Of a stretch of 64,000 bases of DNA, positions 18,978 to 28,862 are shown in pieces. A program made the position numbers and the translations under genes. Positions within the stretch are counted from its first letter, which is position 1. Each line of letters opens with the position of its first letter. This stretch comes from Prorocentrum cordatum (lineage: Eukaryota > Sar > Dinophyceae > Prorocentrales > Prorocentraceae): positions 565,870-629,869 of the forward strand of contig CAUYUJ010000359.1 of NCBI GenBank assembly GCA_963575745.1. The letters are read 5' to 3'. A model generated the notes under the pieces. It did not search any database. It was not told the DNA's origin and saw only the letters and a list, made by a program, of their open reading frames with translations.

Positions 18978-19122
18978 AAGGACCGGCCTTCAAACTTTCC
19001 ACACAGAACCTGCGTTCAAAACGTGAAACGGAGCTCGACCCAACGTTGAACACCCAACGTTTGAAACGATACCGAGGCCAAACGCAACGAACAGCGACAC
19101 GAGGCGTTTAGAGCAACAGCGA
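18978..19122. repeat. direct repeat, right copy
   Basis: This matches 18478-18612 (ACCGGCCTTCAAAC, CTGCGTTCAAAACGTGAAAC, GAGGCGTTTAGAGCAACAGC), with an extra AACGCAACGAACAGCGAC segment. Confidence 0.7.
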
Positions 19123-19377
19123 GCAACAAACAACGAAACAAAAACGAAACGACCAACAAGACAAAGGCCCAAGCCAAGATAAACAGCGTCGTGGTTGGTC
19201 TTTGCTTACGGGAGTACAGTCGCGACATGGCACAAAGACGCGTGTCAAGAACACGATCCCTGTCGCCGAAGGTCCACGGTCCCTGCGCGATGACGAGGGC
19301 GGGAATCGGTGCCACTATTGCCACGGTCGCCCGTGGGTCCGCCTTCCAGCGCGCGCGGCCTACCGCGCCATCTCTAA

Positions 19378-19590
19378 GAGGCCTCCTAGATGGAGTCGGC
19401 GTCTCAGGTCGTATCGCCTATGCATCGCCGAAGCCTCGACGATGCATCGGCGATGCATCGGCGACGTCTGCGATGCATCGGCGACGCCGGCGCGAGAAAA
19501 TCGGGCTCAACATCGAGCCTCATCGGCGACGCAACGATGGTGCGTCGCGATCCTCCGATCCCATCTTCTCGGACCCCATCTTGGGCTTAG
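19378..19590. mobile_element. inverted-repeat element, family B copy 2
   Basis: It starts GAGGCCTCCTAGATGGAGTC and ends CTCGGACCCCATCTTGGGC. The core has CGGCGATGCATCGGCGACG repeats. The left inverted repeat is diverged. Confidence 0.65.
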
Positions 19591-19775
19591 CGGGCCCCAT
19601 TTCCGAAAAAAAATCGATTGAACCTGAGAACAACAAAAAACGGCCAACGGAAACTGCAAACGACACGGCTCCAAAATGGAACCAGAGCCGCCAACGGCAA
19701 CAAAAACGGCGACGGCACGGGCAACAACCACGGCAACACGGAACCGGTAACAAAACACGGCTCTGCCGTTTCCAG

Positions 19776-20127
19776 GGTTAGGTCGGGCATGTCCTTCTAA
19801 GTACAGGCGGATCTTGGGCGAAACATGAAAAACAGGTCAAAGCATCATCAAACATGGCCAAACATGATCACAACACATCGTCCCAAGACAATTGTTTGAC
19901 TATGTTTGAATATTTCCTGTAGATAGAGGAAAAAGAAGTATGCACATGCACCGATTCTGGCCAGGCCCATCCTGAGCCCAGGATCGGTGCATACGCCCTC
20001 CTACCGTGGCCAGGAAGGCATATGCACCGATCCTGCGTCAAGGATTTGCCTTGCCAAGATCGGTGCATGTGCATAGTTCTCTTCGCCCGATATGTTTGAA
20101 CATTTCCTGTCGAGGGACGTGCTCGAC
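19776..20127. mobile_element. family A element interrupted by an insertion
   Basis: It starts GGTTAGGTCGGGCATGTCC, with the core CAAACATGGCCAAACATG and ACAATTGTTTGACTATG, and ends CCTGTCGAGGGACGTGCTCGAC. About 165 bp of foreign sequence lies between TATGTTTGAATATTTCCTGT and TATGTTTGAACATTTCCTGT, which look like a duplicated target. Confidence 0.65.
19923..20090. mobile_element. foldback insertion within family A
   Basis: The insert repeats ATGCACCGAT and ATCGGTGCAT in both orientations (ATGCACATGCACCGATTC near the left end, GATCGGTGCATGTGCAT near the right end), so it can fold on itself. No ORF. Confidence 0.55.
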
Positions 20128-20248
20128 GCAACAAAATTCTTGGGTGCCCGGATTCTCAGACCAGGCGGTCCTGGGAGCCTGCCTGCGCGAGCACGCGGCG
20201 CGACCTCGGCGCCACGGCCGTGGAGGCGCCACCGCGCGGCGTGCAGCA

Positions 20249-20537
20249 GGGCTGGACCCTAACATTGCTCTTCGCTTACGTCTGCCTGTTTTCCTGTACC
20301 TTCCCTGCGAAATGCTTAAGAAATCATGGGTTAAGAAATTCAGTCTCAAAACTTGAATAAAAACCCAACATTTCGATTCAAATCTTAAGATTTACATTAA
20401 AACGTTAAGAATAATCGACACTCTGACCGAAAACTCAAGTTTTCTTAAGCATCGCCTAAGGTGTACCTTCCCTGCCAAAGCGAAGAACAATACACGGCCG
20501 AAGTCCAGCAAAACAGCGTGTAGGTCCAGCCCTGCCG
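20249..20537. mobile_element. inverted-repeat element, family M copy 1 (interrupted)
   Basis: It starts CAGGGCTGGACCC and ends TAGGTCCAGCCCTG. Inside are CTGTTTTCCTGTACC and GGCCGAAGTCCAGCAAAACA. A second element is inserted at 20309-20461. Other family M copies are at 23100-23213 (left end missing) and 25291-25437. Confidence 0.65.
20309..20461. mobile_element. nested AT-rich inverted-repeat element
   Basis: Inner ends are ATGCTTAAGAAA (20312-20323) and TTTCTTAAGCAT (20441-20452), a perfect 12-bp inverted repeat. The 14-bp sequence TGTACCTTCCCTGC flanks it on both sides (20295-20308 and 20462-20475), as expected of a target-site duplication. The interior is AT-rich and has no ORF. Confidence 0.75.
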
Positions 20538-20814
20538 TACAGCAGGAAACCCACCCGACCAACAAAAACGTCCGAGGGATTCCCGCAAAACGAGGGAGGG
20601 GCCAAAATTAGTTCGGACGTGTGCTGCTACAGTTGAGGGGACCGACCGTCCTGACATCCCTATAGGCCTACAACGAAACGTTCTGAGAGCAAAAACAATG
20701 TGCTTAGAATACAGAACCGGTGTGTTAAAACAAGCCAGTCCCATGCAGACCACAAGAGGTTCTTAGAACATTCTTTGGTGGGCCTATATGCGAGCCAGGA
20801 CGCTTCGCCACTGC

Positions 20815-20963
20815 TTGATACAGGCAGATTCGGGAAGCAAGCCACAAATAAACAACAGTCAACAACAAGGCTCAACAAGGGTCAAGCACATAGTCCCAAA
20901 ACCGTCCCCAGGCTATTTTTGGACCCTCTTGGAATATTCCTCTTGTAGAGGGACGTGCCCGAC
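20815..20963. mobile_element. family A element, left end truncated
   Basis: It has ACAGGCAGATTCGGG, a CAACAAGGGTCAAGCAC core and the right end ATTCCTCTTGTAGAGGGACGTGCCCGAC. Confidence 0.55.
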
Positions 20964-21052
20964 ATAGGGCTAAAAGGAGGATGGCGCTCCTCAGATCGGG
21001 GAGGATCGGAGGCTTGCAACCGGGCACCAAAACCAGCACCTGGGGGTTGTAA

Positions 21053-21206
21053 CACAGTCGGATTCGATTGGACAGGACACGCGAGAGGACACAAGACCCT
21101 TCCGAGGGCCACATTGCCATAGGAATGCAGGAGGCATGGGTCCCGAGACACAAGACACAAGGGTACCCTTGATTTGGCAGGGCCTACTAATCCGGGCCGA
21201 CTGTAG
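21053..21206. mobile_element. family C-like element, diverged
   Basis: It runs from ACACAGTCGGATTCG to CGGGCCGACTGTA, with internal AAGGGTACCC. Family F copy 2 starts exactly at its right end. Confidence 0.45.
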
Positions 21207-21358
21207 AAGAAGAAAAAACGGCATGAACATAAACTTCTGTCGCTCCGCGAGGACTTCTTGGATCTGCGCTGGGCCCCCCTCCCTAGCGCTCGGAGCGCGA
21301 TTCCAGGAAATCCACGCGGAGCGCCAAAAGTTTATGTGTATGTCGTTGTTCTTCTTCG
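21206..21358. mobile_element. foldback element, family F copy 2
   Basis: The arms are GAAGAAGAAAAAACGGCATG, AACATAAAC, CGCTCCGCG and the complementary GGAGCGCCAAAAGTTTATGTG, TCGTTGTTCTTCTTC. Confidence 0.7.
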
Positions 21359-21364
21359 ATATAC

Positions 21365-21535
21365 AATAGGGGCCCGACCCCAAGCAACCTCCCCACAAGA
21401 AACCCAATCCTGAGACCCCGGGACGTGCATTGATTTTTGGTGTGGGAACGTCACGCTTTCCACAACAACACCATCGAAACCCAAGAAACCCAGGGCAAGA
21501 AACCCAAGACACCCATGGGTCTCCACTGCAAGACG
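21365..21535. repeat. dispersed repeat, family H copy 2
   Basis: The order CACAAGAAACCCAATCCTGA, GACCCCGGGACGTGCATTGA, TTTTTGGTGTGGGAACGTCA, CCATCGAAACCCAAGAAACC, GGGTCTCCACTGCA matches the copies at 37058 and 49205. Confidence 0.65.
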
Positions 21536-21639
21536 AAGCCAGGAGGGGGCAACATCGGGCAAGGATAAATCGGGGATCTCTGGGACTTCGGCGGCTGGGG
21601 GATGCATCGGGCGCCGGGCCTCCCCAGAGCGTTCCCGAA

Positions 21640-21675
<36 letters not shown>

Positions 21676-21732
21676 GAGAGCGTTCCAGAACGCTCTGGAA
21701 CGGGTTCTTATCTTTGTCTTGGCCCCGCCAAC
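21532..21732. mobile_element. family G copy 3 with internal CT expansion
   Basis: It starts AAGACGAAGCCAGGAGGGGG and ends TTATCTTTGTCTTGGCCCCG. A (CT)n run at about 21642-21672 sits where other copies have CTCAGAGAG between the two GAACGCTCTG palindromes. Confidence 0.6.
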
Positions 21733-21921
21733 GGCTGCCTCCACAAGAGGAAGGTGATCCTACATTCTGGTGCTGGTGGCTATCTGTGCTGGTGTACATC
21801 ACCGCCGAGATCGGGGTCATCCTCCCTCGGTGGAGGCACACCGCTGATTCTGTTGTTGGTGCCACCCTCTTGGCCTCCGAGAGGATCGAACAAGCTCCAG
21901 GACACTTCCCAGCCGTCACAA

Positions 21922-22070
21922 AGGAAGAACAATATGCATAAACATAAACTTTCGACGGTCCGCACGGATCTCTTGGATCTGTGCCGGACCCCCCTCCCTG
22001 GCGCGCGGAGTGCGCCCGGGGTGGCGCCGGAGGCGCGCCGCCAGGGGGGTCCAGCGCAGATCTGTAGTCA
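21922..22070. mobile_element. foldback element, family F copy 3, right arm truncated
   Basis: The left arm AAGGAAGAACAATATGCATA, AACATAAAC, GATCTCTTGGATC and the GGCGCCGGAGGCGC centre are present. The right arm stops after CCAGCGCAGATCTG. Confidence 0.65.
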
Positions 22071-22599
22071 GGACGCGCTGTAAGGACGCAAGACCCTTCG
22101 ACGGTCCTCGGACGCCCCAGCTGAAGCTTTTTGCTAGCGGCGCATTGCCAAACGAAAACTGAGGACAAAAGGGTGCCCTGGGGAAAGTGACCCGGGCTTA
22201 CTGGGGATGCGAAAAGGTACAGATACCGCTGCCCCGCGGACCTTTCCCTGGGAGCGTTCTGACCAGAATTTCGAGGCGAACTCAGCGGTGGCGACGGGGG
22301 CCTCCCAGGAGGCCCAGAAAGGAAAAACGGGCGAAGGGTAGCGGCGTGGGTACCTTCTCTTCCTCTGACTTCCTATGCATTTTCCCTGCATGCGCATGCA
22401 ATGTGTTATTCTTCCGCGTCAGGCCCGTGCAGAGCTCCTCCGCGCGGGGTCGCCCGGGTCCACCCCGCTGGCCAGGTACATCTGCGGCACGGTGGCGTTC
22501 CCGCCGCACCCGTGCCTGCGGCAGGTCACCGCCGGCCCAGCCCCCCCCCCCCCTCCCCAAGCGTCCGCGGCGCCTGCGAGCGGAAGACGCCCGTAGCGT

Positions 22600-22757
22600 T
22601 AAGTCGGGCACGTCCCTCTACAGGAGGAATATCCAAAATAGTCATAAATAGTATGAGGACGATGATTTGCCCACCATTGACCATGTTTGAAGATGTTTTG
22701 ACTATTGTGTATCTTTCGCACAAAATCCACCTGTAGGAGGACACGCCCGACCTAACC
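22600..22757. mobile_element. MITE-like family A element (opposite orientation)
   Basis: It starts TAAGTCGGGCACGTCCCTCT-ACAGGAGGAATAT and ends CACCTGTAGGAGGACACGCCCGACCTAACC, in two complementary end blocks. The AT-rich core has GACTATTGTGTATC. Confidence 0.72.
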
Positions 22758-23895
22758 ATAGCGGGCCCTGAGATGCTGGCGCCGCAGAATTCTTAGGCGT
22801 CGAGCCCTTCGCGACGCGTCGGGAAGGCGCGCGGAAGGAAGGAGCGATTCTCCTCCTGATCAAGCTGGCAGCATGCTGCACTTACGGTGGGCAGGTTCTT
22901 CCATCACATGCTGCACGACAAGGAAGAGACTCCTCCCGAGCAGAGCTGATACTCTTCCGCTCGGAAAGCCAACACGATCCTGACGTCGGAGATCCTCTGG
23001 GCGATTCCGCCTGGTTTCGGGCCCTGGGATCATCACAGAGCGATCGGGCTCAAACAGGCCTGCCGCAGAAAGCAGGACCGAACCTAAACGTTGTGATTAT
23101 TTTTGTATTCGTTTAGTGCTTCGTTTTGCTCTACCTGTTTTTCTGCACCTCCCTGTTAAAACGAAAAACAAAACCCAGCCGAAGTCCAGCAGCACGTTTA
23201 GATCCAGCCCTGGTAGAAAGATGGTCTGGAAGGCTCCGGTCGGGATGCTCCCTGATGCCGCAATGGCGCGACGTGGCTTCTGGGGCGGAGCTTCTCCGAA
23301 AAGCCCGCCCCGCTTCTACCCCCGGGGGACGTAAGACTCGGGTTCGGGGGACTCGGGCTGGCCTGACTGGGCAGCATGAAAATGACGAGCCCCAGCCCGA
23401 AACTTGACGCGAACTCCCGCTGCAAACATCCTACACGACAACTGGACCGTCAAAACATCTAGGACAGGCTCGTCAAGAAGCGTCGGCAAACCCGAGTTCC
23501 GGCGCACTCGAGTCTTTGGTTCCCAGATTTGATTTACGTGAGCGTTCTTTAATTTGGCGTTTCGACATTGGGAGGCAGGGGGGTGGGGAGGAGGGGGGGG
23601 TCTGCCTCTGGACCTCTGCTTAGTGAGCCTGTTTGCAGAAGTGCGTCCATAAATTATGGGGGGGACTACACCTGCTTGAAACATGGGGATCTACTCCATT
23701 GCCGGGGGGGGGAGGGGGGGATGCGAGGACCCGCGCCGATCGGCAAACGCCTTCTACGAAGGCCCCCGCCTTCCGAGCAGCTCCTCCGCCTTCTCGGTGT
23801 ACGCCGCCCTCCTCGCGCCAACCCTGTATCCTATATGGGAGCCGCCAGCTGCGAGCATCGTGCTGGGAAAATGCGCGCGCCGGCTCTCCGTCGCC
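22758..23895. other. no gene; contains a family M remnant
   Basis: At about 23100-23213 GTTTAGTGCTTCGTTTTGCT, TTCTGCACCTCCCTG, CCGAAGTCCAGCAGCACG and AGATCCAGCCCTGG match family M, lacking its left end. The rest holds G-rich runs near 23575 and 23700 and no domain-bearing ORF. Confidence 0.45.
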
Positions 23896-23899
23896 CTTC

Positions 23900-24114
23900 T
23901 GACCTCCCTCTCTCTCTCTCCCTCTCTCTCTCTCCCTCTCTCTATATATACTCTCTCTTCTCTCCCTCCCTCTTGTTTTTTTTTTTTTTTTTTTGTTCTC
24001 TCTCTCTCTCTCTTTTCTCTCTCTCTCTCTCTCCCTCTCTATCCCCCTCTCCCTCTCCCTCGCCCTATCTCTTCTCTCTCCCTCTCCCTCTCTCTCTGTC
24101 TCTCCCTCCTTCCA

Positions 24115-24147
<33 letters not shown>

Positions 24148-24180
24148 GTTTCTCTTCCTTTCTCTCTCTCTGTCTCGGCG
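23900..24180. repeat. (CT)n microsatellite
   Basis: About 280 bp of CTCTCT/CCCTCT with one T17 run near 23977. Ser/Leu-rich frames across it are repeat products. Confidence 0.92.
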
Positions 24181-24224
24181 ATCACTAGAAGGTGCATTGG
24201 AGCTAATGGCGACGCCTCAATTCA

Positions 24225-24950
24225 TCTGAGTCCTGGTTCGCTGGGGCTTGTTTCGCCCGAGTTGATTCGCCTGGCTCGGTTCGCTGGGACTCGGTTTGCT
24301 GGGGCTCGGTTCGTCCGACTCGGCTCGCTGGGGCTCGTTTCGCCGGGGCTCGTTTCGCCAGGGATCGTTTCGCCAGGGCTTCTTTCGCCGGAGCTCGCTT
24401 CACTGGGCACGTGCAAGGTCCAAACGAGAGTGAGGAGGGCGGAGCAGGCGGGGGGTGTCCCAACCAACGGGCGAATCGGTTCGCGAGGCGGACCCTGACG
24501 GGCGGTACGGGTCGGGCGGGCGGGACTTCCAAAGATGACGCACCCTCGAGCTCGCACGCGCGAGCCCTAGCTGGCGGGTCGGGTCGGGTCGGGTGGGTGG
24601 ACCCTAACGGGCGGGTCGGGTTGGGCGGGCGGGACACTGCAGTATAGCTGGCACGCGCGAACCCAGATGGGTGTGTCGGGTCGGGCGGTCGGACCCTGAC
24701 GGGCGGGTCGGTTCGGGCGAGCGGATCCTGACGGGGGTCTCACGTCGGGCGGGCGGAGCTGGGCGAATCGAGACTCGGGTGAACTGAACCTCGGCGAATC
24801 GAGCCGGGCAATTCCAACCCCGGGCGAATCGAGCCGGGCGAATCGAGCCTGGGCGAATCCAGCCTGGCGGAGCGAGCATGGAGAAGCAAGCCCGGGGAAG
24901 ATCGAGCCTGCGCCGTGCGACCGTGTGCTTGTCCACCCGAGCCAGTTAAT
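24225..24950. repeat. TCGCTGGGGCTCGTTT / GGGCGGGTCGGG minisatellites
   Basis: 24225-24415 repeats units like TTCGCCGGGGCTCG (15-16 bp). 24470-24760 repeats GGGCGGGTCGGGT and GGACCCTGACGG. 24780-24900 repeats GGGCGAATCGAGCC. The three blocks share related words and may have one origin. No gene. Confidence 0.75.
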
Positions 24951-25025
24951 ACGACGCAGGCGGCGTAACTAGTGCCAACACGGGCTGTGTGCTTTCGATG
25001 GAGATGAGACCGGTAAACACTAGTC

Positions 25026-25240
25026 TAGGCCTCCCGGATGGGGTCCGTGCAGACGGGGTCGGGGGATCGCGCGGCATCGGCGATGCATCGGCGATGCAGC
25101 TCGATGCGGAGCTGATCTCCTCCACGCCGGTGCATCGCCGATGCACCACTGACGTCGCCGGTGCATCGCCAGTGCGTCGCCCATGTATCGGCGATGCATC
25201 GACGATGCGGCACGGTCCTCCGACCCCATCCAGGGGGCCT
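25026..25240. mobile_element. inverted-repeat element, family B copy 3
   Basis: It starts AGGCCTCCCGGATGGGGTC, GGGGTCGG.GGATCGCGC and ends GGTCCTCCGACCCCATCCAG-GGGGCCT. The GATGCATCGGCGATG core is well preserved. Confidence 0.72.
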
Positions 25241-25290
25241 TGAAGCGCACGGTGGGCCGACACTTTTTGGGCCTGCGTCTCCCACGCCGG

Positions 25291-25437
25291 GCAGGGCTGG
25301 AGCTATAAGGTTGTTTTTCGTTTAGTTTTCGTCTTGCTTTTCGTTTTGCTCTACATGTTTCCCGTTACCTCCCTGCCAACACGAAACACAAAGCACAGCC
25401 GCAGTCCAACAGAACAGCAGTTGGGTCCAGCCCTGTC
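25291..25437. mobile_element. inverted-repeat element, family M copy 3
   Basis: It starts GCAGGGCTGGAGC and ends GGGTCCAGCCCTG, with GTTTAGTTTTCGTC, TTTCGTTTTGCTCTACATG and CAGTCCAACAGAACAGCA inside. It is uninterrupted at 147 bp and shows the element without the nested insert seen in copy 1. Confidence 0.68.
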
Positions 25438-25955
25438 GCCGACAAAGCACTGCACACATCCGAGCGATGCCAGGAGAACTTCAGCACGTGCCTGGGACGG
25501 GGCTCGCGCTCACGACGCTGTAGAGCGCAGGCGAGCGGACCAGGGGGCACAGCCTGTGCCATGGAGTGGAGAAGCACGCTGGGCTGACGCGCGACCCCGG
25601 GTGCTTCGGCTCCCGCCCTCGCCCTCCCTCCCTCCTCCCCGGCAGGGGAGGCGGGCGGACACGAGGCCCGCGGGTCTGCACCGCATGACTGCACCCAGGT
25701 CCCCAGCGTCCTGACACTTCGCTTACGACATGGAGCCCTGCCCGGATCATCGGATACCAAATTCTGCTGGCCGCGACCAGCGAAATCAATCGCTGCCGAT
25801 CTTTCGGTCGCGACCGGTTTGCTTCAAAATCGATCGCAACCGACTGGTCGCGAATCACATGATCTGGGTGTAGGTCTCCACCCATTCCCTGGGACATGCG
25901 AACGTGCGTCTGACGACAGAGAGGCTCAACGACAAGACGAGAGACAAATTCACGA
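25438..25955. other. no gene recognised
   Basis: The open frames lack domains. 25770-25855 has ATCGGTCGCGAC-like words as at 3330-3515. Confidence 0.4.
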
Positions 25956-25959
25956 CAAG

Positions 25960-27115
25960 GAGAACGCGAAACAAGAAGGCAAGCGCTCTCGACTGCGCTC
26001 GCCCCTCGCTTTCGCTCGCTTACCGCTTTCGCTCGCCTGCCACTCTCGCTCCCCTCGAACTTCCGCTTGCCTCCTGGTTTCGTTCGCCTCCCGCTAACGC
26101 CCGCCTCCCGCGTTCGCTCGCCTCTCGATTCTGTCGCCTGTAATATTCGCACGCCTCCCGCTTTCGCTCGCGCGTTTTCGGACACCTCCCACTTTCTCTC
26201 GACTCCGATTATCGCTTGCCTCCCGCTTTCGGTCGCCTCCCACTTTCGCTCGCCTCTCGCCTTCGTTCGCCTCCCACTGTCGCTCGTCTCCCGACTGTTT
26301 CGCCTCCCGCTGTTGATCGCCTCCCACTACTTCTCGGCTCCCGCGTTCGTTCGCTCCCCGCTCGTTCCACTGCCGCGTTTGCTCGCCTCCCACGTTACTC
26401 GCCTCCCTCGTTCGTTCGCCTTCCGCATTCGTTCGCCTCCCGCTGTTGCTCGCCTTCCGCTTTCGTTCGCCTCACGCTTTCGTTCGCCTCTCACTGTCTC
26501 TCGCCTCCCGCTTTCGTCCGCCTCCCGCGTTCATTCGGCTCCCGCTTTCGATCCGGTCCCGTGATGGTTCGCCTCCTGCTGGTGTTCGCCTCCCGTTTTC
26601 GCTCGCCTCCCGCTTTCGCTGGCCCCCCGCTTTCGTCGGGAAGCGGTCAATAGCAGGAGGCGAGCGAACACGGGAAGCGAGCGAAAGGGTCAGGCGAGCG
26701 AAAGCGGGACGCGATCAAAATCGGAAGGTGAGCGAACGTAGATGGCGAGCGCCAATCGGAGGAGAACAGCGGTGGGCGGCGAAAATGAGAGGCGATCGAA
26801 AGGCGAACGGAAGTGGGAGGCGAGAGGCGAGCGAACGTGGGAGGCGAGAGGCGAGCGAGAATGGAGGGCGAAGGGCGAGCGACAGCGGAAGGCGAAAGTG
26901 GGAGGGGCGAACAGGTGAGAGGCGGAGGGTGGAAGGGCGATTGTGGGAGGCGAAAGGCGAGAGCGGGAGGCGGCCCGAAAGCCTCCTCCTCCTCCTCCTC
27001 CTCCTCTGTGGGAGACGAAGCGAGAGTGGGAGGCGAAAATAGGAGGCGAAGCGAAACGGGGAGGCAACGTGGGATAAGCGAAAGTGGGAGGCGAGATCGC
27101 CTCCCGCTTTCGCCG
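25960..27115. repeat. inverted pair of CGCTTTCGCTCGCCTCC minisatellite blocks
   Basis: From 25960 to about 26640 the plus strand repeats CTCGCCTCCCGCTTTCGTTCG-type words with a 12-24 bp spacing. From about 26645 to 27115 it carries the complement (GGAGGCGAGCGAAAGCGGG). The turn is near 26636-26650. Together they form a giant imperfect inverted repeat. Long Arg/Ser/Pro-rich frames here are repeat products. An inner (CTC)n tract lies at 26985-27006. Confidence 0.8.
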
Positions 27116-27759
27116 TCGCTGTCGTGAACTAGTCCCACCTTGTCGCGAATTCGTCTCAGCTTGTCGCGAATCTCTCTTGTCGTGAGGAAGGGCTACCTTT
27201 GGCCCGAAGCCACGTCGCCGACGTAACGGCGAGGCAGAGGGCAGGCAGAATGCGAACCTCCTGCCTCCCTCCGTCCCTCCATTCACCGTGTCTGCCTCCC
27301 GCCTTGTCTATCCCTAACCTCCCGATTCGCTTGCTTGTTGTTTTGTCTTGGTCCTGCGACGCCAAAGCTGTGCCCCGTCAGCAGAACGAGTAATGCAAAG
27401 GCCGTGCAGCTGTAAGTTACTGCCAACAGGCATCAAACACAAATAATCGTGCCAAGCAGCAGCGCAATTTCCGAGGCGGTCTGATTGCAGCCTTCTGCGC
27501 ACGCGGACCTCAAAAGAAACAGTCAACACAAATTCGTGCCAGGCAGGAGTGCAGTCTCACACGCAGGCAGTCTCACTGCAGCCTTCTGCTCGCGCGGCCC
27601 GCCTTGGGCTAACCTTCAGGGCCCGCAGATCTCGACGAGAAGCTCTGCCAGAAACACCCCTGGGGAGCTCGATGGAGCGAACGTGCTACCCGCGTCATGC
27701 TCCTGCGCCGCTGTGGCGACAACTGTGCGACGAGCAGGAACTTCAAAACACGACTCCCA

Positions 27760-28182
27760 TCAAATCAAGTTCTGGAGCCGGCGGGCACCTCCTGAGAGCT
27801 CGCAGTCCACGTCAGATTCGTCATTGCCGGAGCACGTGAAACTGGCGGCGGCCCATCTGCCAGACGCCAGGCTGTATGTCACAGGCGGCAACCTCAGCAC
27901 AGGGGCAGTGCCCCACTGGAGGTACACGAACGTCATGACCGTGTGCCCCTCCTCGATGTCGGGGATCGACGACATGTCCTGGCACGACTGCTCCCCCGCC
28001 GTGGACCAGGGCGCTTGTGCCCCAGATCCCATCGGTGGGAACTGCGCAGTGTCTTGCATCTTGAAGCTCAGCACAAACGCCCCGCTGTTCTCGATGCAGA
28101 TCTTCGCCGCGGACACAGGCTCGGCTCCCCGAGCGAGCCCCAGAGAGGCCGCGGCAAGAAGTACCGCGGCAACCCCCGGCAT
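27760..28182 (-). CDS. small secreted-type protein, array copy 1
   Basis: The 140-aa product starts MPGVAAVLLAAASLGLARGA, a plausible signal peptide. The mature part has four Cys (KICIENSGAF, EQSCQDMSS, SFTCSGND, DVDCELSGG), enough for two disulphides, and a hydrophobic TVMTFVYLQWG strand. The frame stays open upstream to Met at 28338, but that 52-residue extension crosses the spliced-leader relic and changes between copies (AYRPGG/ACRPGG), so I prefer the Met at 28182. I recognise no named family. Secretion is inferred; the function is unknown. Confidence 0.75.
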   Translation of the reverse strand: MPGVAAVLLAAASLGLARGAEPVSAAKICIENSGAFVLSFKMQDTAQFPPMGSGAQAPWSTAGEQSCQDMSSIPDIEEGHTVMTFVYLQWGTAPVLRLPPVTYSLASGRWAAASFTCSGNDESDVDCELSGGARRLQNLI

Positions 28183-28262
28183 CTTCGGACCACCTGGGCG
28201 ATAGGCTGACACCGGGAGGGGAGCTGAAGCCAGCGCGCAGGTGAAGCAATGGGCCAGAGCGG

Positions 28263-28277
28263 CTTGAGCCAAAGGTG
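28263..28277 (-). other. probable spliced-leader relic, copy 1
   Basis: The minus strand reads TTTGGCTCAAG, the last 11 nt of the dinoflagellate spliced leader, about 80 nt 5' of the preferred ATG; the next 4 nt match poorly. It suggests the ancestral gene was a reinserted cDNA of a trans-spliced mRNA. Confidence 0.55.
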
Positions 28278-28516
28278 TCGTCCCAGAAGTGCCAAACCCC
28301 TTGCCTCGTGCGTTGCCGGCTGGGGCCCTGACAGACACGAAGCCCGGCCGGCCGCTCAGCAGCTCTCAGACAGGGTCTATAGCGGGTGGCGGAACAAAGG
28401 GAACGACCCCACGCGTGGCGCCCAAACCCGGGCCAGCCAGAGGGGATTGGCTGAACACCGTTAGCGCCGACCCGCGCCGACCCCCGTCACGTGAGCCCCG
28501 AATCTCGAATCTGGGC

Positions 28517-28712
28517 AGTTGCGGCAAGTTCGTGTCGTGACGACCTCGGCCTTGGTTTCTGACACCGCATTCACCGTTCAACCTTGGACGATCTGCGGCC
28601 GTTCGACCGCCCCAGATCTCATCCCCGAGGTGCCGATCCTGGGCCGCTGGGCGGCGTTCAACACACCTCGAACGCCCGCGGCAAGGGTCGCTGCCGCCTC
28701 GGCACGACACGA
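28517..28712. mobile_element. family I element in array unit 1
   Basis: It runs from GTTCGTGTCGTGACGACC through TTGGTTTCTGACACCGC and GTTCAACCTTGGACGATC to TCGGCACGACACGAC. It lies 5' of the gene. The same insertion is in units 2 (30113-30306), 3 (31709-31903) and 4 (33305-33499), so it predates amplification. Confidence 0.65.
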
Positions 28713-28789
28713 CCCGCATCATGGCCCCGGCTACGATATCCACTCCACGCTAAGTCCTCACCCCCCTCTTGGACGCCCCCCACCTGAGC

Positions 28790-28862
28790 CAGCGGGGAGG
28801 GAGGGGGGGGGGTCCTGGCGCCTGGGAGGGGGGGGGCGTCCTGGCGCCCCGTGGGGGGTGCC
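28790..28862. repeat. G-run segment between array genes
   Basis: Runs of 7-10 G alternate with TCCTGGCGCC in each of units 1-3 (also at about 30385-30445 and 31978-32043), with run lengths differing. The plus strand could form G-quadruplexes. Confidence 0.7.

Noticed and set aside
27485-28204. Plus-strand ORFs of 239-260 aa in each array unit
   Set aside because: They are antisense to the secreted-protein ORF, lack domains and include spacer sequence.
28182-28338. A 52-residue N-terminal extension of the array protein
   Set aside because: It crosses the spliced-leader relic and varies between copies, while the part after the inner Met does not vary; the inner Met also begins a signal peptide-like stretch.
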